This document shows, piece after piece, positions 11,443-22,727 of a DNA stretch of 64,000 nucleotides. How positions within the stretch are numbered: position 1 is the first letter of the stretch; each line of letters starts with the position of its first letter. The DNA lies in contig CM046451.1 in the NCBI GenBank assembly GCA_025506515.1, positions 65,055,635-65,119,634 on the forward strand, given 5' to 3'. Position numbers and translations under genes: made by a program. The notes below the pieces were generated by a model. It saw only the letters and a list, made by a program, of their open reading frames with translations. It was not told the origin of the DNA and did no database searches. Source of the stretch: Flaveria trinervia. Lineage: Eukaryota; Streptophyta; Magnoliopsida; Asterales; Asteraceae.

Positions 11443-12302
11443 CTGTGAGGAATCAGACGAATCAGCCATCAAAGCTACATCAAACTCTTTGTTGACTGGA
11501 GTTCTGAGTTTGTGGCTCTGAGCTCTTCCTCAACCAAGTGATTCACATCATTCACAGCTTCTTCCGTATCTGACATGGCTTGCTCAGCTACGATCTCACC
11601 TTCATCAGAGATCCATCATCCAATACATCAACAAAGGCAATATTTGATTCACCTGGAGAAACAAAGCAGAAGAACCAATCTTGCCCTTCATCATCTTAAG
11701 TAGTCAAAGCCTTTTTCTCTTTAGTAGAAGAAGTAGTTCCAATCATGTCATTGTCTTGACGGTTGAATGTAGGAAATGGGTTTCCAATACCAGTTTTATT
11801 GGGCTTTACACATTCATGTTTAAAGTTCCCTTTTTCACCACAGTCGAAACATGTGACTTTGGTTTTGTCAAAACCAAAAGTCGTATCTTTAGCGGCAACT
11901 AGATTTTGCCCCATGTTTTTGACAAACTTCTTTGCTCTTTTAGCTGCACTAGCTAAGGCCCACATTATGTCCATTCTTTCTAGCTCATTTTCATCCACTT
12001 GCTTGTAATCGTCATCTACAAGATGACAATATCCAATCTTACCGGCAACTAGACCATCATAAGATTGTACAACAGCCGCTAGAAGATCCATGTGCTCCTT
12101 AACCATTTCCACTGTGACATTACCGAGATTGTCAGTCTTCAAATTTGTAGTATTTGTCTTAGGAACTATGTATTGGCTTCCAGATAACCCTGACGTTTCA
12201 GTTCCTGATGCAGTGGTTTGCGAAGGAGCAGATGAACTACACACGAATGATGTTTGTAACAGTGCTCTTGAAACAGCTGGAGTCGGAACTGAGTTGTAAA
12301 GT
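11443..12302 (-). pseudogene. R3 gag, N-terminal part missing
   Basis: Begins at the 12303 junction within the segment matching 'SLYNSVPTPAVSRALLQT', goes on through DLLAAVVQSYDGLVAGKI, RAKKFVKNMGQNLVAAKDTTFGFDKTKV and a first knuckle at 11810-11851 read CFDCGEKGNFKHEC, where the His of C-X2-C-X4-H-X4-C is Asn. TAA interrupts at about 11697, then DDEGQDWFF continues. The UBN2-type N-terminal domain is absent because of the deletion. Confidence 0.85.
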
Positions 12303-12380
12303 GACATAAAGGCTAAGGCTTTAAAGAAGGAGTTTGACAACTTCTCCTTGATGGGAAAACAAAGCCTAGATGATGTTATC
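12303..12380 (+). pseudogene. R5 gag fragment left of R6
   Basis: Encodes a stretch matching KAKELKKEFDNFSSMG of R8 gag (36520-36570) and runs up to the R6 insertion site at TTATC (12376-12380). It continues without loss at 14855. Confidence 0.8.
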
Positions 12381-12988
12381 TGTGAAGTCGCTAGAACGGT
12401 AAACATCCGAGCATGTTCTTGACGGAAGGATAAACAACAGCACAAACCAAAAGTCAAACAATAATACGAACTATAATTGAATGGTTTCATTGATAAAACC
12501 TAACGATTACAAGCTCGTTACAACATAAGAATCAAGACTCTTGGCAAGGGGAAGATCGAGCATGATCTCCCCTCTCATCCGGCAGCCCTAGGCTCCGGGC
12601 AGACTTCCTCTCAATCCATAACCCTTCTACACATTAAAACTGGTATATATAGGCCTCGGCCCATATTAGATGCGACTGGGCCCATTCGTGCGATTGGACC
12701 ATGTGTATGGTTCAATCGTACGACTGGACCATGCGCATGGTTCAATCGTACGACTGGACCATGCGTATGGTTCAATCGTACGACTGGACCATTCTTATGT
12801 TCAGTCTTATGAATGTCCCAATCGCATCTCTCAGTCGCACGGCTGGTCCATTAGCATGGCTCAGTCAATGACCCAGTTTCATTCGCATATGCTCCTGCGA
12901 ATGACCCAGTTTCATGTGTTTACAACATGAAGCCTAGACTATTCGACAAGCGACGAACACACTATATATGACTATATATGCTCCAACA
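12381..12988 (-). repeat. R6 3' LTR
   Basis: 608 bases. Minus strand starts TGTTGGAGCATATATAG, contains four to six palindrome units (12665-12850), a TATATA box around 12645-12655 and a CATGATCTTCCCC-like leader region, and ends AGCGACTTCACA. Differs from the 5' LTR by scattered substitutions and a 16-base deletion near 12925. Confidence 0.9.
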
Positions 12989-13002
12989 AATTCCCCCTTG
13001 TA
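12989..13002 (-). other. R6 polypurine tract
   Basis: Minus strand reads TACAAGGGGGAATT directly before the 3' LTR, the expected primer for plus-strand DNA synthesis. Confidence 0.8.
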
Positions 13003-14209
13003 CGTTGCTTGCGAATAGTAGATAACACCTGTTACAATCTTCAGTCAATCTTTGCTCTGGTTGCCAATAGAATCAAAATAAAACCATTTTAGCCAACGTT
13101 GTCGATCTGTCAGGTTACTACCTATCCCTGAAAATGAATTTAGGCACGATAGCTTTCGTTTACTTTGCAGAACACCATCACTGCAGCAAGCTTCCCCATA
13201 CGACTGATTTTTCCAGATAATGATACGAACAGTTTTCCATGCTTCAATCTTCACACAGGCTAACCTGATTAACATCACCACCTGCAGAAATCCCCCTCAC
13301 ATTCAGCATATCCCAATATATAGACACTGTGCTCTCCTTGCGTCTAGACACGGTGTATTGGGCAAAAGGTTGAAGGTTCCAATCCACAACTGACAATATC
13401 AACCAAATCAGCACGCACGAAGATTCATCATCGGAAACCGGTTCACATCATCACTTTTTGATTGCGTCTTCACATTCTATATACAAGGATTCCCCCTAAG
13501 AGCAGAATCCATTCTGTGCGGATAAATATAACTTGATTGGCCCATAAGTAGTCAGATGCTCCTGACTACCCCACAAAATCAGCAACAACTGCTGACATCT
13601 TCTCTTCTCTCTTTCGTGTTCCAATTACATTCACCTATTCTGGAAATCCGACGAATAATGGGGTACACATCGAACTTATTTGACAAACGAACCTCTGGGT
13701 GAATATGCTTTGCTCATCTTCAAATCCGTGCAAGAAGCTGTTACAGACTCTTTTTTTTAATCTGGAACAAATGCGATTGAGTCAATGCGGATGGCTCATT
13801 CGTGCGATTGAACATACGACTAGTCCAGTCGCACGACTGAACATACGACTGGTCCAGTCGTACGAATGGCTAATTCGCATGGTCCAGTCGTACGAATGGT
13901 CCATTCGCATGGCCCAGTCGTACGAATGGATCTGCACGTAGATTTTCAGATCTGCAGCCGCCAGGGCTGCCCAAAACCCTAATCTGACGAATTCAACATG
14001 AACCGAAACAAAGTAGACATCATCAGATTTGAAAGGGTGACAGGAACGTGGTTTCGAATTCGATTTCTACATAGAAGCAACACACGTAACAAGATCTGAG
14101 TAAAACACAAAGAACACGAAGTGGGTTTAACGTCGAGATCTGAAATTCAATCCAGAAATCAAGAGCTCGGGTTGCTAGAATGATTGTTAGATCGTTCCAG
14201 CAGTAACCG
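13003..14209 (-). other. R6 non-coding interior
   Basis: No frame resembles gag or pol on either strand; the longest frames are under 100 codons and unrelated to anything I know. 13780-13935 contains eight or so palindromes (CCAGTCGTACGAATGG type). The rest is of mixed composition with no visible repeats. Confidence 0.7.
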
Positions 14210-14221
14210 GCTCTGATACCA
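14210..14221 (-). other. R6 primer-binding site
   Basis: Minus strand TGGTATCAGAGC, complementary to the 3' end of initiator Met-tRNA, two bases from the 5' LTR end. Confidence 0.85.
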
Positions 14222-14223
14222 AT

Positions 14224-14849
14224 TGTGAAGTCGCTAGATCGGTAAACATCCGAGCATGTTCTTGACCGAAGGATAAACAACAGCACAAACCAAAAGTCAA
14301 ACAATAATACGAACTATAATTGAATGGTTTCATTGATAAAACCTAACGATTACAAGCTCGTTACAACATAAGAATCAAGACTCTTGGCAAGGGGAAGATC
14401 GAGCATGATCTCCCCTCTCATCTGGCAGCCCTAGGCTCCGGGCAGACTTCCTCTCAATCCATAACCCTTCTACACATTAAAACTGGTATATATAGGCCTC
14501 AGCCCATATTAGATGCGACTGGGCCCATTCGTGCGAGTGGACCGTGCGTATGGTTCAATCGTACGACTGGATGATGCGTATGGTTCAATCGTACGACTGG
14601 ACCATGCGTATGGTTCAATCGTACGACTGGACCATACTTATGGTTCAGTCTTACGAATGTCCCAATCGCATCTCTCAGTCGCATGGCTGGTCCATTAACA
14701 TGGCTCAGTCGTACGACTAAGTCTCATTCGCATATGCTCCTACGAATGACCCAGTTTCATGTGTTTACAACATATCAGGTGTATAACATTAAGCCTAGAC
14801 TATTCGACAAGCGACGGGCACACTATATATGACTATATATGCTCCAACA
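14224..14849 (-). repeat. R6 5' LTR
   Basis: 626 bases, same ends and palindrome set as the 3' copy, with TTATC immediately to its right. Includes a 16-base segment (ATATCAGGTGTATAAC region, near 14772) absent from the other LTR. Confidence 0.9.
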
Positions 14850-15951
14850 TTATCGATAGGTTTTACCACTTGATGAGTGAGATGCACAGTCATGGAGTAT
14901 CGATGTCAATGGAGGACAAAGTGTCCACTTTCCAGACGAGCTGCCAGAGAAATGGGTCTCATTTGTCTCCAATCTCAGACAGAATGGTATGCTAACAAAG
15001 TTAGATATCAATGACTTCATTTTGAAGTTGAGAGAGGAAGAACTATGAATGAAGTACAGAGCTCAAAAGTCTTTTTATGATCAGAATCCAACGCTATACA
15101 ATGTGACTCCTCAAGCCAAAACATCTAGAGCACCTCTTCAGACAGCTTTTGTATCAAGCTCGTTTGGTCCTTCACCAGCCTATACTTCATGGTCAGAACG
15201 TCAGGGTCGTCTGGTACCCAATACATTGCACCGCAAGCAAATGCAGCAAAGCTGAAGACCGAGAACTTCAGCATTGTGATAATTTAGGTAGCTAAAGAGC
15301 ACATGGATCTCTTAGTTGCTGTAGTCCACTCCTATGATGGACTAATTGCTGGTAAGATTCAGAACTGCCATTTGGCAGATGAGGATTATGAGCAGGTGGA
15401 TGAGACAGAGCTGGAGCAGATGGACAAAATGTGTGCCTTTGCTAGTGCAGTCCGGAGAACTAAGAAGTTTGTCAAAAAGACCGGACAAAATTTGATTGCG
15501 ACTAAGGACACTACCTTCGGCTTTGATAAAACCAAGGTAACCTGCTTCAACTACGGTGAGAAAGGGCACTTCAAAAGGAGTGCGTGAAGCCAAAGAAGAC
15601 AGGAAATGGGAATCCTTTCTCCTCCTTCAATTTAAAGGAGAAACCCACTAGCAGTCCTACTTCATCAAGCAAGGATCCCAAAGCCTTGACTGCTCATGAT
15701 GATGAAGGATAGGACTGGAGCTTTCGGTTTGTCTCACCGGGAGAATCTAATATCACTAGTGTAGAGGATATAGATGATGACTATGCCAGTGAAGGAGATA
15801 TTGCAGTCGAACTCACGATGTCAAACTCAGAGGAAACTACACCAGCAGTCAACTACCTGCCTGAAGAAGGGAAACTGCGACAACGTGAGAATCACCAGCT
15901 CCAGAAACATCAGATTCTGCATCGATGGCTGATTCTTCAGAACCTGCTCAG
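14850..15951 (+). pseudogene. R5 gag, main fragment
   Basis: Continues from 12380: YHLMSEMHSHGV, an LREEELMKYRAQKS-like segment, LQTAFVSSS, HMDLLVAVVHSYDGLIAGKI, RRTKKFVKKTGQNLIATKDTTFGFDKTKV and a first knuckle at about 15541-15590 reading CFNYGEKGHFKR, where the second Cys is Tyr and a one-base deletion shifts the frame. TAG at 15710-15712 follows DDEG, at the same codon as in R8. Ends at CTCAG before GTAAGT (15952). Nucleic-acid-binding structural protein, now broken. Confidence 0.85.
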
Positions 15952-17163
15952 GTAAGTACTACTGACCAACTTATTAATAATCAGCTTGTTCTGATTGTAA
16001 TAAATTTCGGGAAAGCATTGATTTAATATTTGCTAGGATATTAGATCATAATGATAACTTAGTAAGCACTTCGAACTGTGCACTGAAGCTAACAGATTGT
16101 TAAAACCAAATGAGCATAGCTACAAAGAAAAGATAGACCTTTTGAACAACAACTTAGGGAAACAGAAGTAGTAGCATTTAACAAGCTAATGACATTAGGT
16201 ACTATCTAAACTCCCTAAAGGACACTAAGAAACAAAAGGCAGTTTTCGAAGTAGAAGGTAATTCCCTAAAACAATAACTGCATAGTTGGAGTAGTTCTTC
16301 ACACATAGTCCAACACTTAGCGAAAGAACATAATAATGTGGAGCGTTTGGGTTATAAAGTGGTTCCACCACCACATGAGACCTTGATGAACACTAAAGTA
16401 AACCAATAAATAATAATCCAATCAAGGATCATATGGTGTCCACTCCTCTTGTAAGTGATCTAGATTCCGCATGTTTATCAAATGAATCTGGTACTAAACA
16501 AAAGGAGGCCACTTCAAAGGCAAAAGGTTAGTATAAAGTCTGGTTCAACAACTGTCAAATCAGAACCTAAAAAGACCAGTAATGTTATCCAATCACGTGC
16601 ATCATGTCAAAGTCCATAAAATAGAAAAGAAAAAGATGTTAAAAGTGTTAAAGTAATTAACTTTGTTAAACCAGACAAAACATCCAAACAATCAGAGTCA
16701 AAACCCAAACAGAGTAAGGTCACCCGGGTGTCACATACATCTCCACAAAAACAGTTAAATCGTAAAGTTGAAATCAGATCATGCTACAGTTGTGGAGAGT
16801 ATGGACACATTGCGTCGCATTGTCCTTACTATCAGACACCGAGGAGGAAAGTTGAAATCTCTTAACAAAAACCTAGTTCTTTTAAGAGGAACTCAGTAAT
16901 GCCACCTAAAAGAGATGGTGAACCTAAAGGTCAACATATTAGCTAGTCTTCTGTTTATCACAAACAGGCCTTACACAAAGCTGGCTTATGGAAGGGGAAA
17001 TCAACCTCATTGTCTCATAATCAGAACAAGAAGACATCTGAGCTTCCCTCACCGTCGAACGGTCAATGGGTTACATTTATGATGTATGATGCCTCTAGGA
17101 AACCCAAGCCAGTCAAGGCTTGTGTCCCTAACCTCAACTAATGTTTTCAAACTGAATGTGCAG
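15952..17163 (+). pseudogene. R5 gag C-terminal region; candidate intron
   Basis: Starts GTAAGTACTACTGACCAA after GCTCAG and ends TGAATGTGCAG (AG 17162-17163). 1212 bases holding a decayed coiled-coil region, GYKVVPPPHETL, a Lys-rich stretch and a good second knuckle CYSCGEYGHIASHC (about 16782-16823). A TAA at 17139-17141 follows VPNLN; a CTAAT branch-like motif (17137-17142) sits about 21 bases before the AG. The protease frame starts in phase 0 after AG and not in the gag frame. Confidence 0.65.
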
Positions 17164-18420
17164 CGTGTTCGATATAGTGCTAAAACCAACACGTTGATTA
17201 TAGACAGTGGAGCATCCAGGCACATCACAGGGAACAAGGATCTCTTATCAATGTCAATCAGATAAAAGGAGGTCATGTTTCATTTGCAGAAATCAAAGTG
17301 GGTACATCACAGCTCAAGGGAAGTAGGTAATGAGAAAGTGAAGTTTGACAAGGTAAACTACGTTCAACAACTTCAAAATAACTTTCTTTCTGTTTCTCAA
17401 ATTTGTGATAAAGACTTTAAGGTAGTATCTGACAACAAGAAGTGCTATGTCCTGAAAAAGGACTATGTGATCCCGAAGGATCAAGTATTAAAGTCTGCAT
17501 CAAGATATAAGGATCTTTATATCTTGGATCTATCAAAGGCCTCCAAAACAGATCATAAAGTTCAGTGCTTCTTGTCAAAACTACTGAGAAGGAATCCACC
17601 TCCTGGCATAGGAGAATGGGACACATTAACCCACGGAAGATGAATCACTGGATCCAGAATGATCTAGTGAGAGAGGAGTTAACTTCAAAAAGTTCCAACT
17701 TCTGGATTTTTGTGTTGCGTGCAAGAAGGGCAACAGACGAAGAAGTCTCATAACGAAAAGAAAGTTCACTGTATCAAACTTCCTCTTCAACTTCTTCACA
17801 TGGATCTGTTTGCTCCAGTCAGTGCAAGAAGCATCACAAGCGACTTGTACTGCTATATAGTTACAGATGACTACTCAAGATTCACTTGGGTGATGTTTTT
17901 GAAATCCAAATCAGAGACATTTGATTCATTTAAGGAATTAGTAACTACTCTGGAGTCCCTATAGAAGTTGAAGGTACGTCAAGTGCGCTTAGACAACGGA
18001 ACCGAGTTCAAGAATCAATGGATGGTGGCTTACTGCAAGGAAAAATGAGTTGTGCATCAGTTCACTTCTACTTACACTCCACAGACGAACGGCGTTGCTA
18101 AAAGGAAGAATTGCAGCTTGATAGAGACAGCACGAACGATGCTAGCAGACTCCAAACTTCCCATCCAATTCTGGAATGAAGCAGTTGCAAATACGTGTTA
18201 TACGCTAAATCGAGTTCTGGTTGTTAAACGCCATGGAAATACGTGCTAAAAGTTACTACAACGACGTAAACCCAATCTAGAGTATCTCGAGCCGTTTGGC
18301 GCCCCGTGCACCCTAGTGAAGAAGACTCAGGAGGGAAAATTCAGCGAGAAGCTGATGAAGGTATCTTTTTAGGATACAACATACCAAACAAGAGGGTCTA
18401 CAACAACTCAACGGTAAGGT
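17164..18420 (+). pseudogene. R5 protease and integrase
   Basis: Protease active site IIDSGASRHI with DSG near 17196-17210, then NYVQQLQNNFLSVSQICDKDFKV and KKCYVLKKDYVIP. Pre-integrase box MGHINPRKMNH and a C-X2-C motif near 17710 (CCVQEGQQTKKSH after a frameshift), catalytic core VTDDYSRFTWVMFLKSKSETF (second Asp in the DNGTEFKN motif near 17994), and TPQTNGVAKRKN with the Glu region at 18100 on. Multiple frameshifts and stops, for example TAG at 17963 and TGA near 18045. Confidence 0.88.
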
Positions 18421-20557
18421 AGAAGTGTGGTGTAATGTTGATGTTCAAAGATACACCACACCACCTGCTAGAAAAGGACCCGCCTTCTTTTTCAACTATG
18501 ATGGATTATTCAAGTCCTTTAACATACCACTCTCTACTTTTGATGATGAGTTAGCAACAAAGATGATGTATGATATTCTAAACACACCATCTCAGGTTTC
18601 TACATCATCTGGACTACAAGGCGATTCATCTAACAATTCAAGGGGAGCACTTGAAGATAGTGACTCCTCCTCTGATGAAGAGGTTGTGGAGACTAATCAG
18701 AACAAAGAGGAGCAACAAGTTCCTCCTACAGAAAGTCCACAAGCATCTGACAGTGATGCCACTACACCTTCAAAACCTCAGACTCCTACTGCCTCAGATA
18801 CTGAACCGAATGTTCATAATCTTGATTCTGAGGTAGTTGTTCCAACCATTCCTAGATCATGCCTAAATGTCTATCATCCTTTGGATAAGGTCATTAGAGA
18901 TGTGAGATCAGGAGTTCAGACAAGAAATCAGTTGTATTCAGCTAATTATGCTCACTGATGGAAAAGGGCTATCTTCATGATGGTGCATATCGTTGCTTTG
19001 TGTCTCAGTTCGAGCCAAAGTATGTTAGTGAATCCCTGAATGATGAGGCATGGTAAGTGCCATGCAAGAAGAACTTCTTCAATTTAAGAAGTTAGGTGTA
19101 TGGACTCTGGTGGATAGACCTAAAGGTGCTAAGGTCATTGGCACAAAATGGGTCTTGAAATGCAAGAAAGATGATCAAGGCGTGATCATCAAAACAAGGC
19201 TCGACTGGTGTTCAAGGATTTCGACAAGTTGAGGGCATTGACTACAATGAAGTGTTTGCACCCGTGGCAAGATTGGAAGCAATCTGTATCTTCCTTGCCT
19301 GTGTATCATATATGAAGATTAAAGTTTATCAACTTGATGTGAAGAGTGCATTCCTTCATGTTGAAACCAGAGAGACATTGTACGTCAGTCAACCCAAGGG
19401 ATTTGAGGATCCATATCATCAGGACAGAGTTTACAAACTCGACAAGGCTCTATATGGGCTTCATCAAGCTCCTACAGCCTGGTATGAGAAACTCTCGACT
19501 CACCTTGTGAAACACGATTTTCGTAGAGGTGTCATTGATTGTACACTGTTCATAAAAGAAAAGGATGGAGATTTACTGCTTGTTGAAATCTATGTCGATG
19601 ACATAATCTTCGGTCCAAAGAACGAAGATCTATGTAAAGAGTTTGAAGTAGCAATGAAGGCTGATTTGAGATGAGTGCCATGGGAGGGATGAAATTCTTT
19701 CTTGGGTTACATGTGGACTAGACACCAAAAGGATTTTCCTACATCAGACCAAGTATATAGGAGATATTCTCAGTTGGTTTGACATGGAGAATGCTTCCGC
19801 AACTAGGACTCCACTAGCTACAAACCATGATGTAGCACCCGACGAGAATGGTGATCTGGTCGATGTCACCATGTACCGAGGTATGATTGGATCTCTCATG
19901 TACCTCACTGCCTCAAGACCTGATATCATGTATGCGACATGTTTATGTTCAAGATATCAGGAAAAGCCAAAGTTAACCATCTGATATGGGTCAAAAGGAT
20001 CTTTCGTTATCTGAAGGGTACTCCAACACTTGGGTTGTGGTATCCTCATCACGACGACTTCGAGCTAACAGTGTATAGTGACTCGGATTACGGTGGCTAC
20101 AAGATGAACTACAAGTCTACATCAGCCGGATGTCAATTCTTTGGGAGGAGATTAGTGACCTGGAAATGTAAGAAGCAAACCTCGGTTGCTTTGTCAACCT
20201 GTGAAGCCGAATACATTCTGCTACAAGTTGCTGTTCACAAATCTATGGATTCAATAGCAAATGCAGGACTATGGTTTGAAATTCTCTTCTACTCATATTT
20301 TGGTTGATAACTCTTCTGCGATCGCAGTCACTAAAAATCCAGTCCAACATCCTATGACCAAACATATTGGCATAAAATATCACTTTATACGTGATTGCTT
20401 TGAAAAGAATCTAATCGATGTGATTAAAATAAATAATGATTTTCAACGTGCTGAGCTCTATACAAAGGCTTTTGATAAACCACAATTTCTATATTTGTTA
20501 GAGGTCAACGACGTTAAAAAGAAAAGTGATGTAATTCCCGATGATGACCATGTGTAG
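18421..20557 (+). pseudogene. R5 hinge, reverse transcriptase and RNase H
   Basis: 18425-18958 is the acidic Ser-rich hinge (SSSDEEVVET) after WCNVDVQRY. RT: MQEELLQFKKLGVWTLVDRP, KVIGTKWVLKCKKDDQG, YQLDVKSAFLHVET, LYGLHQAPTAWYE, YVDD at 19591-19602. RNase H: YSDSDYGGYKMNYKS, LSTCEAEY, FVDNSSAI-like segment and the tail ending DDDHV, TAG at 20555-20557. Catalytic motifs largely readable; frameshifts at about 19190 and 19670, TGA at 18956 and others. Confidence 0.9.
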
Positions 20558-20696
20558 TCCGATGCTTATTGTCCATTTTTTCTTTTAATTTTTATTTTAC
20601 TTATTTATTTGTTTAACTTCAAGTAGTTTAATTAAATTGATGTTATTTGGTCACCTATTAAGATCCCAAAAAGCGTAAATCAGTTACGTTTTAGAA

Positions 20697-20711
20697 TTTT
20701 ACGGGGAGAAT
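20697..20711 (+). other. R5 internal polypurine tract
   Basis: TTTTACGGGGAGAAT, 140 bases after the pol stop; one pyrimidine interrupts the tract. Same place and flanks (GTCAG follows) as TTTTAGGAGGAGAAT in R8. Confidence 0.55.
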
Positions 20712-22089
20712 AGGTCAGTTAGTAACATTATAATAAAAAACGAGGGAGGAGGAAAGGCTAGTTGATAGAAAGTAAATCGTATCTATGATACCGATTCAAT
20801 GACTTTGGAAAATGATAGTACACAGGTACAAATCACTTGGGACTTTAAAAGATTAAATAAATAAGATGTGAAGTTCAAATTATAAGTGTGTGTAGTCTGA
20901 GCAATATAAAAGGAAAATAATAGTAAAACTAGCTACTACTAGGTAACACAAAGAAAGTAGACCTAGAGATTGTTAGACCACAGATGATATGTCGTTAGAT
21001 TCAACACAATAGATGATTAGACCTTGTGGTGATCTCAAGAACAACTAAGTTGTTCAACAAGCTTTGGGTTAACATCTTATCCCTGGTTAACACAATCAAC
21101 AAAATTCCAATAAGGGTGACGAGCAGAATAAGCGCCACAAATGTGAGCATAAGACCAAAATATGAGCAAAGCAATCAAACTAATAACTTATGTTTTTGGT
21201 GAGAACTGTGCAAAAAGGTGCCTCTCTGTTGTGCGGTGGCACTGGCCTGAGGATTGGCTTCTCTCTGAAAGTTCTAAGAATAGTTCTTTTTGAAAACTAT
21301 CCTGAGATCGCTAAAAATCTCCTGAGGATTTTGATTACCATATAAGTGTGGGATCCACAAATGCTTGTTGAAATAATCAACCTTAAACTATCACCAATAT
21401 GTGTCAAAAGTCTGTGTATGGATTTAAGAGGACCATATACTGAAAATCATCGTGGCTACAATTCTTGAAAGTCCAAATCAATATGGGGATCTAATATTAC
21501 TAGTATGATTTCCTAAACTTGCTAACGACTCTAGATGAATAACAGAATTGAGGATCAAAGGTTTGATAACATGTCCCAAATGATTTTTGATTACCATATA
21601 AGTGTGGGATCCACAAATGCTTGTTGAAATAATCAAACCTTAAACTATCACAATATGTGTCAAAAGTCTGTGTATGGATTTAAGAGGACCATTATACTGA
21701 AAATCATCGTGGCTACAATTGTTGAAAGTCCAAATCAATATGGGGATCTAATATTACTAGTATGATTCCTAAACTTGCTAACGACTCTAGATGAATAACA
21801 AGAATTGAGGATCAAAAGGTGTTGATAACATGTCCCAAATGATTGACTTTCCTGTATGATTCCAAATTGAATTGGTCCATTTATGGTCAAAATAAATTGA
21901 AGCTGCCTATTCTGGAACCGAATCCATTTGCTTTATATCTTAGGATTTACACCTCACACAAAACGTCAAAAACATGTTTTAGTTTTTATTTCAGTATAAG
22001 TCTTTTAAATTTTTAAATTTAGTCAAATTCAATTTGTTTGATAGCGGACTATGCCATGGAATTAAAGAGGGGATTTAATCATCTAAAAG
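20712..22089 (+). other. R5 conserved non-coding spacer
   Basis: No credible frame. 21210-21330 has the GTGCCTCTCTGTTG and CTGAGGATTGGCTTCTC blocks shared with R3 and R8. 21331-21842 is a tandem duplication (separate entry). AT-rich on either side. Confidence 0.6.
21331..21842 (+). repeat. Tandem duplication of 256 bp in R5 spacer
   Basis: Two near-identical copies, 21331-21586 and 21587-21842, each from TTGATTACCATATAAG to GTCCCAAATGA. They differ by a few single-base gains and losses. R8 and R3 have one copy of the segment, so the duplication is specific to R5. Confidence 0.9.
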
Positions 22090-22223
22090 GGTCACGTCTG
22101 AGGTGACCACAGGTGTTTTCAAAGGTAAAATCAGTCACATCTGAGGTGACAAATTGCTTAAAAGGATCATGCCTGAGGTGATCAACAGTTTTACAAGTTA
22201 AAAAGATCATGTCTGAGATGATC
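22090..22223 (+). promoter_or_regulatory. Four dyad units GGTCAC-GTCTGAG-GTGACC in R5
   Basis: Copies at 22090-22109 (GGTCACGTCTGAGGTGACC, perfect 6-bp arms), 22132-22150, 22165-22183 and 22205-22223. They lie between the spacer and the palindrome array, as in R3 and R8. Likely protein-binding sites; the factor is unknown (TGAC cores are typical of bZIP and WRKY sites, which is only a suggestion). Confidence 0.6.
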
Positions 22224-22294
22224 AGATGCTCATAAAGTTTAATTAAAAGTTACAAAGGGTTTAAGTGAGAAATGGTCATAAAGTCAAAATCATG

Positions 22295-22570
22295 AGTATG
22301 ATCCAATCGCACGACTGGACCATGAGTATGGACCAACCGTACGAATGGACCATACTCATGCACTAAACAGCCGAATGGCACATGAGTATGAACAATTCAC
22401 CCGAATGGCTTATCAGAATGAGCCAGTCGACCGAATGGAACTGTGCGAATGAGTCAGTCCCCCGACTGAAATCCAATCAGCCGACTGAATGTGATCGACT
22501 GAGCCAATCGCACGACTGAGGTCCATTCGCCCAAATGAACCGAGCAAATGGGTCTAGTCGGCCGATTGAA
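22295..22570 (+). repeat. First palindrome array of R5 accessory promoter
   Basis: Some twelve units related to CAATCGCACGACTGGACC, with variants in which the core is CAGTCGGCCGATTG. These match the class found in the family I LTRs. The array ends nine bases before a TATA box, the same order as in the LTR (array, then CCTATAAATA). Confidence 0.85.
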
Positions 22571-22578
22571 ATCAGATT

Positions 22579-22590
22579 CAATATAAATAG
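22579..22590 (+). promoter_or_regulatory. TATA box of the candidate internal promoter in R5
   Basis: CAATATAAATAG right after the palindrome array. It is followed by CACAGTCGATCACATTCA and CTCATCACCCCCAATCGCC, strongly matching R8 downstream of its own TATTTAAAG (44035). Transcription would start about 30 bases on, near 22615, heading for ORF1. Confidence 0.6.
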
Positions 22591-22727
22591 GGCCACAGTC
22601 GATCACATTCAACTCATCACCCCCAATCGCCCTAAAATCGCACAGCCTACCGTTACTCTGCCAAAATTTCCTCTGACCCAATATCTTGCTTATTCTCATA
22701 TTATTACATTCGTTGGTGTTTATACAA

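Larger units (their letters stand above)
12381..14849 (-). mobile_element. R6: complete non-autonomous LTR element (2469 bp)
   Basis: Two near-identical LTRs (12381-12988 and 14224-14849), TG...CA ends (TGTTGGAGCATATATAG start, GCGACTTCACA end on the minus strand), primer site TGGTATCAGAGC at 14210-14221, polypurine tract at 12989-13002 and perfect TTATC duplications (12376-12380 and 14850-14854). The 1235-bp interior has no gag or pol. Its LTRs and interior carry the same CAGTCGTACGACTG palindromes as family I although the LTR termini differ. Must depend on proteins of another element. Probably the youngest insertion here. Confidence 0.92.

Noticed and set aside
12303..12310. True divergent gene pair at 12303
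   Set aside because: Both partners are mid-gag fragments of retrotransposons lacking starts and promoters.
14499..14698. Repeat-coding ORFs such as those reading RLNHTHGPVVRLNH
   Set aside because: Translation of the R6 LTR palindrome array on both strands; palindromes open frames on both strands by chance.
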